Of a stretch of 64,000 bases of DNA, positions 53,777 through 62,829 are shown piece after piece. This stretch comes from Lachnoclostridium sp. An138 (GTDB lineage Bacteria > Bacillota > Clostridia > Lachnospirales > Lachnospiraceae). The translations under genes were made by a program, and so were the position numbers. Location: the NCBI RefSeq assembly GCF_002160765.1, contig NZ_NFLF01000001.1, forward strand, positions 186,001 through 250,000, written 5' to 3'. The notes beneath the pieces are model-generated. The model was not told the DNA's origin. It saw only the letters and a list, made by a program, of their open reading frames with translations, and made no database searches. Each line of letters opens with the position of its first letter. The stretch's first letter is position 1.

Positions 53777-55504
53777 TTAAAGCTCCACCCCTTCCTTCTG
53801 AGAATCATAGATCTGCTGATATATCTCGCTTCTCTCAAGCAGCTCCTCGTGGGTGCCGATATCGCTGATCTTTCCATCATCCAGAATCACAATCTGATCC
53901 GCGTCCCGCACGGAGGATATTCTCTGGGCAATGATAATCTTCGTCATAAAGGGCAGATATTCCGCCAGCCGCTCCCGGATCTTACGCTCTGTAGCCGTAT
54001 CCACCGCGCTGGTGGAATCGTCCAGAATCAGCACCTTTGGCTTTTTCAGGAGCGCGCGGGCAATACAGATCCTCTGCTTCTGACCACCGGACACATTGAC
54101 GCCCCCCTGTCCCATCTCTGTGTCATATCCTTCCGGCAGACGCTCCAGGAACTCGTCCACACAGGCGATCCGGCAGACCTCTTCCACCTCTTCCATGGAA
54201 GCGTCTTCTCTGCCCCATTTCAGATTTGCAAGGAGGCTTCCGGAAAACAGCGTATTTTTCTGAAGGACCATGGCTATGGCGTCCCGCAGATGCTCCATGG
54301 GATATTCCTGCACTGGTATGCCGTCTATCTTCACTGCTCCCTGTTCTGTCTCATAAAGCCGGGGGATCAGCTGTACCAGGGTAGATTTCGCTGAACCGGT
54401 CTGTCCAATGATACCCACAGTCTGACCGGCCTGAATCCGCAGATTGATATCAGAAAGCACATATTCTTTTGCATCTTTTTTATATTTGAACCAGACATGC
54501 TCAAAGGAAATGTCTCCCCGCTCCACTTCAATATCCTTTGCCTGCTCATCTGTAATGTCAATCTTTTCATCGATGACTTCCATGATTCGTTCGCCGGACG
54601 CGATGGAACGGGTCATCATCAGAAACACATTGGAAATCATCATCAGAGAATTCAGGATCTGAAGTACATAACTGAGGAAACCGGTCAGATCACCAATCTG
54701 CATGTTTCCTATCTGAATCAGCTCTCCGCCATACAAAAGAATTCCCAGAATCGTGCCATACATTACAAACTGCATGGCCGGCATATTCAGGGCTGCCAGC
54801 CGGAAAGCCGTCTCAGACTGGGTGCGCAGCTCCTGATTGCCTTCCTCGAATTTGGCAATCTCATGATCTCCCCGGACGCAGGCCTTGACCACGCGGATCG
54901 CCGTCAGGTTTTCCTGTATAATCCGGTTTACCGTATCAATGGCTCCCTGCATCCGGGAATACAGAGGCCGCACCTTCATGGTAATGACAAAAAGCGCCGC
55001 TGCCAGTATGGGAAGAGCAATAAAGAACACCACTGCCAGCGTATGATTGATGGAAAAAGCGATTCCCGTCGCCGCCACCAGCATCACCGGCCCGCGGCAG
55101 AAAGGACGCATTCCCATGGAAACCGTATTCTGTATATTTGTGACATCACTGGTAAGCCTGGTCACCAATGATGAGGTCCGGAAATGATCAATATTTGAAA
55201 AAGAAAAGTGCTGAAGCTTCTCATACTCCGCCCGGCGGAGCTCCGCTCCCAGCCCCTGTCCCGCAAGAGCCGCAAACCTGGCGCTCCCGACGCCGAGAAT
55301 AAGAGCAATCACCGCGCAGACCACCATCTGCGCCCCTTTTTCATAGATATAGGCCGTGTCTCCCGAAGCCACGCCCACATCTACCAGATCTGCCATAATC
55401 AGCGGAACGAGAAGCTCCAGAATTCCTTCCGCCGTGATGCAGATCATAGCAAGAACCGCATATTTCTTATACTGTTTCATATAAGAAAACAGACGTATCA
55501 GCAT
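53777..55504 (-). CDS. ABC exporter, degenerate-site subunit
   Basis: A 575-residue half-transporter. Walker A is GQTGSAKSTLVQ and the signature is VSGGQKQRICIARAL. Walker B ends LILDDSTSAVD with Asp where the catalytic Glu is expected, the mark of the degenerate site in heterodimeric exporters. GGAGGTTCAAGTT precedes the ATG at 55504; a TTG five codons upstream has no ribosome site. It is first in the operon after a promoter with a MarR-like palindrome. Confidence 0.92.
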   Translation of the reverse strand: MLIRLFSYMKQYKKYAVLAMICITAEGILELLVPLIMADLVDVGVASGDTAYIYEKGAQMVVCAVIALILGVGSARFAALAGQGLGAELRRAEYEKLQHFSFSNIDHFRTSSLVTRLTSDVTNIQNTVSMGMRPFCRGPVMLVAATGIAFSINHTLAVVFFIALPILAAALFVITMKVRPLYSRMQGAIDTVNRIIQENLTAIRVVKACVRGDHEIAKFEEGNQELRTQSETAFRLAALNMPAMQFVMYGTILGILLYGGELIQIGNMQIGDLTGFLSYVLQILNSLMMISNVFLMMTRSIASGERIMEVIDEKIDITDEQAKDIEVERGDISFEHVWFKYKKDAKEYVLSDINLRIQAGQTVGIIGQTGSAKSTLVQLIPRLYETEQGAVKIDGIPVQEYPMEHLRDAIAMVLQKNTLFSGSLLANLKWGREDASMEEVEEVCRIACVDEFLERLPEGYDTEMGQGGVNVSGGQKQRICIARALLKKPKVLILDDSTSAVDTATERKIRERLAEYLPFMTKIIIAQRISSVRDADQIVILDDGKISDIGTHEELLERSEIYQQIYDSQKEGVEL

Positions 55505-55521
55505 AACTTGAACCTCCAACT

Positions 55522-55535
55522 GTTGTAGTTACAAC
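55522..55535. promoter_or_regulatory. MarR-type operator
   Basis: Perfect core GTTGTA-GT-TACAAC within a 24-bp imperfect palindrome CAAC...ATTG at 55517-55540. It overlaps the -10 box and probable start site of the ABC operon. The operon ends with a MarR gene. Confidence 0.7.
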
Positions 55536-55536
55536 T

Positions 55537-55565
55537 ATTGTATTCCCAATTATTGCACTTGTCAA
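55537..55565 (-). promoter_or_regulatory. promoter of the first ABC exporter operon
   Basis: TTGACA (55565-55560), 17-base spacer, TACAAT (55542-55537), minus strand, immediately beside the operator. Confidence 0.75.
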
Positions 55566-55639
55566 TCCAAAGATAAAACGGCTTATCCGCTGTTAAGATA
55601 AAGCCGCTTATCCGCTGCCAGGCTGTGCATACAAAAGAA

Positions 55640-55667
55640 TTGACAGCTGGCATTTCTGTGTTATAAT
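55640..55667 (+). promoter_or_regulatory. promoter of marR-MATE transcript
   Basis: TTGACA (55640-55645), 16-base spacer, TATAAT (55662-55667): both hexamers perfect. Between here and 55566 lie two direct repeats of ccgcttatccgctg-like sequence. Confidence 0.75.
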
Positions 55668-55725
55668 AGTTCCAAAAAGAATTGTTTTATTTAAAACCAT
55701 AAGAAGAGGAAGGTGTAGATCCCAG

Positions 55726-56172
55726 ATGAAAGGTTTGCTTCTGCTTTACCGCAGAATTCAGAAACTTTACGACCGGCATATGGATGACATCCGCAAAAGC
55801 TTCTCCCTTTCCCGCATCGAAATCACAATTATCAGTTTTCTGCACAATAACCCTGGCCTGGATACAGCCGGGGATATTGCCGAATACCGGATGCTTTCAA
55901 AGGGAAATGTCTCTCAGAGCGTGGAAGCCCTGATACAAAAAGGATACCTGGAACGTTTTCCGGACTCAGAGGACCGAAGACGCATTCATCTGTCCCTCAC
56001 CGCGCATGCCTCAGAAATTGTCCGCCAGATCGATGAAATAAAACGGGATTTTTACCAGGCGCTCGCAGAAGGACTCACAGAGTCAGAAATCAAGCAGTAT
56101 CAGGCTATCACTGACAAAATTACAGAAAATGTCCTGAACGGACTGGAAAGCAGGTGTAACGCAAATGAATAA
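55726..56172 (+). CDS. MarR family regulator of the MATE gene
   Basis: A 148-residue MarR protein (LDTAGDIAEYRMLSKGNVSQSVEALIQKGYLERF, wing PDSEDRRRIHLSLT). AGAGGAAGGTG precedes the ATG. It overlaps the MATE exporter gene by eight bases, a typical regulator-efflux pair. Confidence 0.92.
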   Translation: MKGLLLLYRRIQKLYDRHMDDIRKSFSLSRIEITIISFLHNNPGLDTAGDIAEYRMLSKGNVSQSVEALIQKGYLERFPDSEDRRRIHLSLTAHASEIVRQIDEIKRDFYQALAEGLTESEIKQYQAITDKITENVLNGLESRCNANE

Positions 56173-57541
56173 CGACAGAGAATTTCTGGGAACCGAGCCA
56201 GTAGGAAAGCTGCTGCTGCGTCTGGCTCTTCCCACCGTGACAGCGCAGCTGATCAATATGCTGTACAATCTGGTGGACCGCATCTACATAGGCCATATCA
56301 AAGACGTGGGGGCCGCCGCCCTGACCGGCGTGGGCGTCTGCATGCCTCTGATCCTGATTGTATCAGCCTTTGCCGCCCTCATCAGCAACGGCGGCGCTCC
56401 CCGCGCTTCGATCGCCATGGGGAAGAAAGACTATGAATCCGCAGAAGCCACCCTGGGCAACTGTTTTATCGCTCAGATCATCATCTCGGTGATTCTGACT
56501 ACAGTTCTTCTGATCTGGAACCGCGACTTCCTGATGGCCTTCGGCGCCAGTGAAAACACCATCGGATATGCTGTGGACTACATGAACATCTATGCTGTCG
56601 GCACTATCTTCGTACAGCTCACTCTGGGTATGAACGCTTTCATTACCGCCCAGGGTTTTGCAAAGACCGGTATGCTTTCCGTCCTGATCGGAGCCGTCAC
56701 CAACATCGTCCTGGACCCTGTTCTGATCTTCGGCTTTCACATGGGCGTAAAAGGCGCCGCTCTCGCCACCATCATCTCACAGGCGCTGTCCTGCGCCTGG
56801 GTACTGCTGTTCCTGGTGGGGAAAAAGACAACTTTACGCATCCGGGCACGGTATTTCCGAATTCAGCCCCGTATTCTTTTCCCAAGCCTGGCGCTCGGCA
56901 TTTCCACATTTATCATGCAGGCCAGTGAAAGCATCGTCAATATCTGCTTCAACTCTTCCCTCCAGCTCTACGGAGGAGATATGGCAGTAGGAGCCATGAC
57001 AATTCTTTCCAGCGTCATGCAGTTTGCCATGCTGCCCCTTCAGGGCATGGGCCAGGGGTCTCAGCCCATCATCAGCTACAACTATGGCGCCCGAAAAGTG
57101 GATCGTGTCAAAAAAGCCTTCTGGCTGCTGCTGAAGGCCAACTGCTGCTACTCCACGCTGCTCTGGGCCTTTGTCATGCTGTTCCCGCGTCTCTTCGCGT
57201 CCCTGTTTACCAGCGACGCGGCGCTGATTGATTTCACCGTTCCGGCTCTGCGCACTTATCTGGCTGTCCTCTTTATCTTCGGCGTCCAGATGGCCTGTCA
57301 GATGACCTTTGTTTCCATCGGCAACGCGCTCATGTCAGCCATTGCGGCCATTGTCCGGAAATTTGTCCTGCTGCTGCCTTTGATTTACCTGATGCCCCAC
57401 CTGTTCCCCGGCAGCAAAACCTTTGCCGTGTATCTGGCGGAGCCCGTCACAGATATGCTGGCCGTCACGTTTACAGCCATCACTTTCTACTTCACGTTCC
57501 GGAAAGCCCTGGCGCAGCTTGAGAGACCGGCCGCAAAATAA
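56165..57541 (+). CDS. MATE family efflux transporter
   Basis: A 458-residue multidrug/toxin extrusion protein with twelve predicted helices in two halves, driven by Na+ or H+. The family start is clear: LGTEPVGKLLLRLALPTVTAQLINMLYNLVDRIYIG, and PLQGMGQGSQPIISYNYGA lies in the second half. It is co-transcribed with a MarR regulator and followed by a terminator. Substrate unknown. Confidence 0.94.
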   Translation: MNNDREFLGTEPVGKLLLRLALPTVTAQLINMLYNLVDRIYIGHIKDVGAAALTGVGVCMPLILIVSAFAALISNGGAPRASIAMGKKDYESAEATLGNCFIAQIIISVILTTVLLIWNRDFLMAFGASENTIGYAVDYMNIYAVGTIFVQLTLGMNAFITAQGFAKTGMLSVLIGAVTNIVLDPVLIFGFHMGVKGAALATIISQALSCAWVLLFLVGKKTTLRIRARYFRIQPRILFPSLALGISTFIMQASESIVNICFNSSLQLYGGDMAVGAMTILSSVMQFAMLPLQGMGQGSQPIISYNYGARKVDRVKKAFWLLLKANCCYSTLLWAFVMLFPRLFASLFTSDAALIDFTVPALRTYLAVLFIFGVQMACQMTFVSIGNALMSAIAAIVRKFVLLLPLIYLMPHLFPGSKTFAVYLAEPVTDMLAVTFTAITFYFTFRKALAQLERPAAK

Positions 57542-57557
57542 ATATGCCTGATCTGCA

Positions 57558-57594
57558 AATGCCGCGGACTACCCGACAGTCCGCGGCATTTTAT
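57558..57594 (+). terminator. terminator of the MATE transcript
   Basis: Stem AATGCCGCGGACT/AGTCCGCGGCATT, 7-base loop, followed by TTATTATT. It lies 16 bases after the MATE stop. Confidence 0.85.
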
Positions 57595-57807
57595 TATTGA
57601 GCTATCCGTCCTTTTCACATAACTTCACTCTGGCTGTATCTGATATTCAGTAAATCACCAGTTCCCCCGTTTTTATCTCTTCGACCCCAAGGATACCGCC
57701 ATTCGCTGATCCTGCCGCCTTCTGCTTTTTCATTTATATACCGATAAAATACAAACCAAATACATTCAAGCATAATTTCCCAAAAATAAAAAGCCAGAAA
57801 CTGAAAT

Positions 57808-57938
57808 TGTCAGCTTTTCTGATATCCCCGTGTCCGGCTTCCCACGTACACCTGTGGGATCGGAACGGACCTGAAGTCCGTATCCGAACACACTGGTGTA
57901 CGTGGGATGTCCGAACACCGGATACAGAAAAGCTGACA
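57808..57938. repeat. 131-bp nested imperfect inverted repeat
   Basis: The two 60-base halves are nearly complementary. Arms: TGTCAGCTTTTCTG (57808-57821) with CAGAAAAGCTGACA (57925-57938); then TATCC..GTGT and ..CGG pieces; then TCCCACGTACACC (57840-57852) with GGTGTACGTGGGA (57895-57907). Inside is a smaller dyad GGAC-CTGA-AGTCC (57867-57879). It lies between convergent genes. It could be a small non-autonomous mobile element or a structured RNA; it contains no open frame of its own. The remaining sequence from 57600 to 57807 shows nothing. Confidence 0.8.
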
Positions 57939-57968
57939 CTCCTTCATTCCTGACCCTTTTTATTTCCT

Positions 57969-59867
57969 TTATTCCAGCTCAAAGGCCCCCGTATACAGCT
58001 GATAGTACTGTCCCTTCTGAGCCAGCAGCTCTTCGTGGGTTCCTCTTTCTATGATTCGTCCGTGATCCAGAACGATGATCACATCGGAATTTTTTACGGT
58101 GGACAGACGGTGGGCGATGACAAATACCGTCCTGCCTTCCATCAGCGCGTCCATACCACGCTGCACGATGGCCTCGGTACGGGTATCGATGGAGGAAGTC
58201 GCCTCGTCCATGATCATAACCGGCGGATCGGCTACAGCCGCCCGGGCAATGGACAGAAGCTGCCGCTGGCCCTGGGACAGATTAGCCCCATTTCCGGTCA
58301 GCATGGTCTGATATCCTTCCGGCAGACGGCGGATGAAGTCGTCTGCTCCGGCCAGTCTCGCCGCTCCGATACATTCCTCGTCAGGAGCGTCCAGCTTGCC
58401 GTAACGAATGTTCTCCATTACCGTGCCCGTGAACAGATTTACATCCTGAAGAACGATACCCATGGAATGCCGCAGGTCCGCTTTCTTTATCTTGTTGATA
58501 TTGATTCCGTCGTAGCGGATCTTTCCGTCCGCAATGTCATAGAAACGATTCAGCAGGTTCGTAATCGTCGTTTTTCCGGCACCGGTCGCGCCTACGAAAG
58601 CTACCTTCTGTCCCGGTTTCGCATAAAGCGAAATATCGTGGAGTACCGGCTTATCCGGTTCATACTCAAAATCCACGTCGAACAGACGCACATCCCCCTG
58701 CAGTTTTGTATAGGTGATGGTTCCATCCGCCTGATGCGGATGCTTCCAGGCCCAGATTCCGGTGCGCTCTTTGCATTCAGTAAGGGTGCCGTCGTCTTCC
58801 TCCTGTACATTGACCAGCGTCACATAGCCATCGTCCGCCTCCGGCTGCTGATCCATCAGCGTAAAGATTCGCTCAGCGCCCGCAAGACCCATGACTACAG
58901 AGTTAATCTGGTTGGACACCTGAAAGATGTTTCCGGAAAACTGCTTCGTCATATTCAGGAAGGGAACCACGATGCTGATGCTGATTCCAAGTCCGGAAAT
59001 ACTCAGGTTCGGAGCCCGGAACAGAAGCAGAAGTCCTCCGGCTACCGCCACCAGCACATAAAGGACATTTCCCATATTATTCAATACAGGTCCCAGAATA
59101 TTCGCATAGCGGTTTGCCTGCTTTGCCACATAGAACAGCTCTTCATTCAGCTTGTCAAAGTCTGCCTCCGTCTCTCTCTCATGACAGAAGACCTTCACGA
59201 CCTTCTCGCCGTTCATGATCTCTTCCACAAAGCCCTCTACCTTACCTACGGCTACCTGCTGACGGAAGAAATACCGGGCCGATCCGCCGCCGATTTTACG
59301 TACTGCCAGCAGCATAATGATCATTCCGAAAACAATCACGATAGCCAGCCAGATACTGTAGTACAGCATAATGCAGAACACTGTCAGCACCATGATGGAT
59401 GAGGTCAGAATCTGCGGAAAGCTCTGGGACACCATCTGGCGGAGAGTATCGATATCATTGGTATAGTAGCTCATGATATCGCCGTGGTTGTTGGTATCAA
59501 AATACTTAATCGGCAGACGCTGCATTCCATTGAACATCTTGACACGCAGCTTCTTTAAGGTTCCCTGCGTCATAATCGCCATCAGCTGATTGAATGCCAG
59601 GGAAGAAGTCAGCGACAGCACATAAAATACAGCCAGAATTGATACCAGATGGAGAATCTGTCCTCCCACAGAGGCCCAGTCGCCTGTCCTCCAGCTCTGT
59701 TCTACCACCGCAATGACATTCTGCATGAAAATGGCGGGCACAGAACTTACAACAGCGCTGAATACGATGCAGACCACCGTCACAGGCATCATAACCGGAT
59801 AAAATTCCCGGATTGTCTTCAAAAGACGCAGGACGATAGAACCTCTTCCGCTTTTCTTATTCATCAT
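57969..59867 (-). CDS. ABC exporter, canonical subunit
   Basis: A 632-residue half-transporter. Membrane domain (about 25-340), then a 50-residue insert (VTLVNVQEEDDGTLTECKERTGIW) and ATPase. Walker A VGATGAGKTTIT, signature LSQGQRQLLSIARA, Walker B MIMDEATSSID with the catalytic Glu. The start is the double ATG at 59867 within the stop region of the partner gene (11-base overlap). It is a paralogue of the exporter subunit at 51911. The degenerate partner precedes it, so they form a heterodimer. Confidence 0.92.
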   Translation of the reverse strand: MMNKKSGRGSIVLRLLKTIREFYPVMMPVTVVCIVFSAVVSSVPAIFMQNVIAVVEQSWRTGDWASVGGQILHLVSILAVFYVLSLTSSLAFNQLMAIMTQGTLKKLRVKMFNGMQRLPIKYFDTNNHGDIMSYYTNDIDTLRQMVSQSFPQILTSSIMVLTVFCIMLYYSIWLAIVIVFGMIIMLLAVRKIGGGSARYFFRQQVAVGKVEGFVEEIMNGEKVVKVFCHERETEADFDKLNEELFYVAKQANRYANILGPVLNNMGNVLYVLVAVAGGLLLLFRAPNLSISGLGISISIVVPFLNMTKQFSGNIFQVSNQINSVVMGLAGAERIFTLMDQQPEADDGYVTLVNVQEEDDGTLTECKERTGIWAWKHPHQADGTITYTKLQGDVRLFDVDFEYEPDKPVLHDISLYAKPGQKVAFVGATGAGKTTITNLLNRFYDIADGKIRYDGININKIKKADLRHSMGIVLQDVNLFTGTVMENIRYGKLDAPDEECIGAARLAGADDFIRRLPEGYQTMLTGNGANLSQGQRQLLSIARAAVADPPVMIMDEATSSIDTRTEAIVQRGMDALMEGRTVFVIAHRLSTVKNSDVIIVLDHGRIIERGTHEELLAQKGQYYQLYTGAFELE

Positions 59868-61599
59868 TATCACCTGCCTTATTCTGAGACGTATAGATTT
59901 CACTGTAAATTTTGTTTCTTGCAAGGAGCTCCTGATGTGTTCCCACATCGTTGATGGTACCGCCTTCCATGACGATAATGCGGTCTGCGTCCTCCACGGA
60001 AGCCGTTCTCTGGGCGATGATAATCTTCGTGGTCTCCGGTATGTACTCCCGAAGAGCTTTCCGGATGCTGGCGTCTGTCTTGGTATCCACCGCGCTGGTG
60101 GAGTCGTCCAGAATCAGAATCTTCGGCTTTTTCAGCAGAGCGCGGGCGATACAGAGCCTCTGCTTCTGTCCGCCGGATACGTTTGCTCCGCCCTGCTCGA
60201 TCCAGGTGTCGTAGCCGTTCGGAAACTGAGACACGAATTCGTCGGCGCAGGCCATTTTGCAGGCCTCGATCATCTCTTCGTCAGTGGCCTCCTTATTTCC
60301 CCAGCGCAGATTATCTTTGATGGTTCCGGAAAAAAGAATATTTTTCTGCAGCACCACTGCCACCTGATTTCTGAGTGAGTCCAGATCATACTGGCGCACA
60401 TCCAGGCCTCCTACCTTTACGGAACCTTCCGTCACATCGTAAAGTCTGGAAATCAGCTGAATCAGAGACGATTTGGAGGAACCGGTTCCTCCGATGATTC
60501 CGATGGTCTCGCCGGATCTGATCTCCAGATTGATATTGGAGAGCGCCATTCTCTCTGCCTTTTTGGAATACTTGAAATTTACATGGTCAAAGACGACAGA
60601 CCCGTCTTTTACTTCATAAACCGGATTCTCCGGATTCTCCAGAGTGCTCTTTTCAGTCAGCACCTCTACGATACGCTTCGCCGACTCGTCTGCCATCGTA
60701 ATCATCACGAATACCATGGAAAGCATCATCAGACTGTTCAGCATCATGAAATTGTAGGTCAGAAGAGAGGAAAGCTGTCCCACATCCAGCGCCAGTCCCC
60801 TGGTAGTGACAATCGTATAAGAGCCGAAAGAAAGCACGAATACCATCACTCCATAGATACAGAACTGCATCATGGGACCATTGAAAGCCAGGATTCGTTC
60901 CGCCTTCGTAAAATCCGCACAGACGTCTTCTGCCGCCGTGCCAAATTTCTTTTCCTCATAGTCTTCACGCACAAAAGATTTCACCACGCGCATGGCCTTG
61001 ATATTTTCCTGAATGGAACTGTTCAGATTATCGTACTTTTTAAATACCTTTTTGAACAGCGGCATGGCCCTGCGGATCACAAGGGTCAGCCCCGTTCCCA
61101 GAAACGGAATGGTCAGAAGGAAAATCCATGCCATTCTTCCTCCCATGATAAACGCCATGGTAAAGGCAAAAATCAGCATCAGCGGGGCGCGCACCGCCAC
61201 ACGGATAATCATCATGTAAGCCAGCTGTACGTTGGTCACGTCTGTGGTCATACGCGTTACCAGCGACGAAACAAGAAATTTGTCAATGTTTTCAAACGAA
61301 TACTTCTGTACGCTGTAAAACATATCTTTGCGGAGGTTCTTCGCCAGTCCGCAGGACGCTTCCGCGCAGCTGAAGCCGGACATCATACCCAAAAAAAGCG
61401 AAAGCAGCGCCATAACTACCAGAACCACCCCGTACTGGAAAATAACGGTCATGGTGCATCCGGCCTTAATCTGATTCACCAGCATGGCCATAATAAACGG
61501 GATGATACATTCCAGCACCACTTCCAGAGCCACCCAGATGGGCGTCATGATAGATGCTTTCTTGTATTCCCTGACACTTTTTGCCAGTTCTCTTATCAT
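59857..61599 (-). CDS. ABC exporter, degenerate-site subunit
   Basis: A 580-residue half-transporter paralogous to the one at 53777. Walker A GGTGSSKSSLIQ, signature VSGGQKQRLCIARAL, Walker B LILDDSTSAVD (Asp for the catalytic Glu). The frame is open to 61653; the ATG at 61599 follows AAAAGGAC and GGAGGAG. It heads a two-gene operon. No regulator gene is adjacent, although a dyad lies in its promoter. Confidence 0.92.
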   Translation of the reverse strand: MIRELAKSVREYKKASIMTPIWVALEVVLECIIPFIMAMLVNQIKAGCTMTVIFQYGVVLVVMALLSLFLGMMSGFSCAEASCGLAKNLRKDMFYSVQKYSFENIDKFLVSSLVTRMTTDVTNVQLAYMMIIRVAVRAPLMLIFAFTMAFIMGGRMAWIFLLTIPFLGTGLTLVIRRAMPLFKKVFKKYDNLNSSIQENIKAMRVVKSFVREDYEEKKFGTAAEDVCADFTKAERILAFNGPMMQFCIYGVMVFVLSFGSYTIVTTRGLALDVGQLSSLLTYNFMMLNSLMMLSMVFVMITMADESAKRIVEVLTEKSTLENPENPVYEVKDGSVVFDHVNFKYSKKAERMALSNINLEIRSGETIGIIGGTGSSKSSLIQLISRLYDVTEGSVKVGGLDVRQYDLDSLRNQVAVVLQKNILFSGTIKDNLRWGNKEATDEEMIEACKMACADEFVSQFPNGYDTWIEQGGANVSGGQKQRLCIARALLKKPKILILDDSTSAVDTKTDASIRKALREYIPETTKIIIAQRTASVEDADRIIVMEGGTINDVGTHQELLARNKIYSEIYTSQNKAGDNDE

Positions 61600-61642
61600 G
61601 TCCTTTTCTACTCCTCCTTTTCTTAAGACAAAAAAATAGTGC

Positions 61643-61681
61643 TTATCATTCATCCTTACACATGATAAACATTACCGTCAA
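61643..61681 (-). promoter_or_regulatory. possible promoter and operator of the second ABC exporter
   Basis: TTGACG (61681-61676) with a weak TAAGGA 17 bases downstream. The -10 is enclosed by the inverted repeat TTATCAT-N12-ATGATAA (61643-61668), a likely repressor site. Upstream, 61700-61760 holds a GC-rich hairpin (GCCGG..CCGGC) without U-tract. Confidence 0.45.
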
Positions 61682-61822
61682 TAGTTTTACACCCTTCCCT
61701 TATGGGCGGGCTTATGTTCAGCCGAAAGCCGGGCCGCAGGTATCCCGCGGTCCGGCTCCCTCCTGCTTAATTATAAAAATTATAAATCAAAAAAAATAAA
61801 ATTTCAAGAATCATTTTCATTG

Positions 61823-61865
61823 AAAAAACCATCCGGTTCCGGAAGACCGAAATCGGATGGTTTTT
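61823..61865 (-). terminator. terminator of tpiA
   Basis: Stem AAAACCATCCG/CGGATGGTTTT with a short inner stem and a TTTTTT run on the minus strand. Confidence 0.85.
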
Positions 61866-61880
61866 CATGATTCCTGCTTG

Positions 61881-61923
61881 GCGTCGGTGTACAAGAGGCA
61901 ATACGCCCTTGGTACACCGACGC
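61881..61923 (-). other. second hairpin just after the tpiA stop
   Basis: Perfect 12-bp inverted repeat GCGTCGGTGTAC/GTACACCGACGC, with a partly paired interior. It lies between the tpiA stop and the U-tract terminator, so the 3' end has two hairpins in series; the first has no U-tract. Confidence 0.55.
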
Positions 61924-61935
61924 TATTTTCTTTCA

Positions 61936-62685
61936 TTACTTATAGTTGACGATCTTTCCGAAGTCCGGCTTCAGGGCCGCGCCGCCTACCAGGCCGCCGT
62001 CGATGTCAGCCTGAGCAAACAGATCCGGAGCGGTAGCCGCGTTTACAGATCCGCCGTACTGGATACGGATAGCTTCTGCTGTCGCCTCATCGTAGATCTC
62101 AGCGATGCATGCGCGGATGCCGGCGCATACTTCCTGTGCCTGCTCTGTGGTAGCTGTCTTTCCGGTTCCGATAGCCCAGATTGGCTCATAAGCGATAACG
62201 GCCGTCTTTGCCTGATCTGCTGTGATTCCCTGGAAACCAACCTTTACCTGCTGACGGATGAAATCCATGGTTACGCCCTGCTCTCTCTGAGTCAGAGTCT
62301 CGCCGCAGCACATGATCGGGGTCAGGCCATGCTCAAATGCCTTCAGCATCTTCTTGTTGATGTCCTCGTTGGTCTCGCCGAAGTACTCACGTCTCTCGGA
62401 ATGTCCAAGGATCACATACTTCACGCCGGCATCTGTCAGCATATTCGGGGAAATCTCGCCCGTGTAGGCTCCCTTCTCCTCAAAGTACATATTCTCAGCG
62501 CCCACCTGAATGTTGGTGCCCTTTACAGCCTCTACAACCGGAACGATGTCGATAGCCGGAACGCAGAATACTACGTCCACTTCATCATTTGCTACCAGCG
62601 GTTTTAAGGTATTTACCAGCTCTACTGCCTCGCTGGGAGTCATGTTCATCTTCCAGTTTCCGGCGATAATTTTCTTTCTTGCCAT
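61936..62685 (-). CDS. tpiA: triosephosphate isomerase
   Basis: Glycolytic isomerase of 249 residues interconverting DHAP and glyceraldehyde 3-phosphate. Active-site pieces: GNWKMN (Lys), [13 protein letters not shown] (His) and [11 protein letters not shown] (catalytic Glu), and the phosphate loop YGGSVNA. It follows pgk by 144 bases on the same strand, the usual gap-pgk-tpi order. Confidence 0.98.
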   Translation of the reverse strand: MARKKIIAGNWKMNMTPSEAVELVNTLKPLVANDEVDVVFCVPAIDIVPVVEAVKGTNIQVGAENMYFEEKGAYTGEISPNMLTDAGVKYVILGHSERREYFGETNEDINKKMLKAFEHGLTPIMCCGETLTQREQGVTMDFIRQQVKVGFQGITADQAKTAVIAYEPIWAIGTGKTATTEQAQEVCAGIRACIAEIYDEATAEAIRIQYGGSVNAATAPDLFAQADIDGGLVGGAALKPDFGKIVNYK

Positions 62686-62829
62686 TGTCTTGTTCTCCTT
62701 TATGATTTTTCATATATCTTGCGGACACTAAGCTCAGACTTCGCCTGCAGCTCGCCTTTGCCAGGGGTCCGGAAGGACGTTCGCATTAACCTCAAGCTGC
62801 GGCCTTGCCCTGCTTTCGCTAAGCACTTA

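Noticed and set aside
58035-59402. 455-codon plus-strand open frame
   Set aside because: Antisense to a complete ABC exporter gene; residues are His/Gln/Arg-rich, as expected for a shadow.
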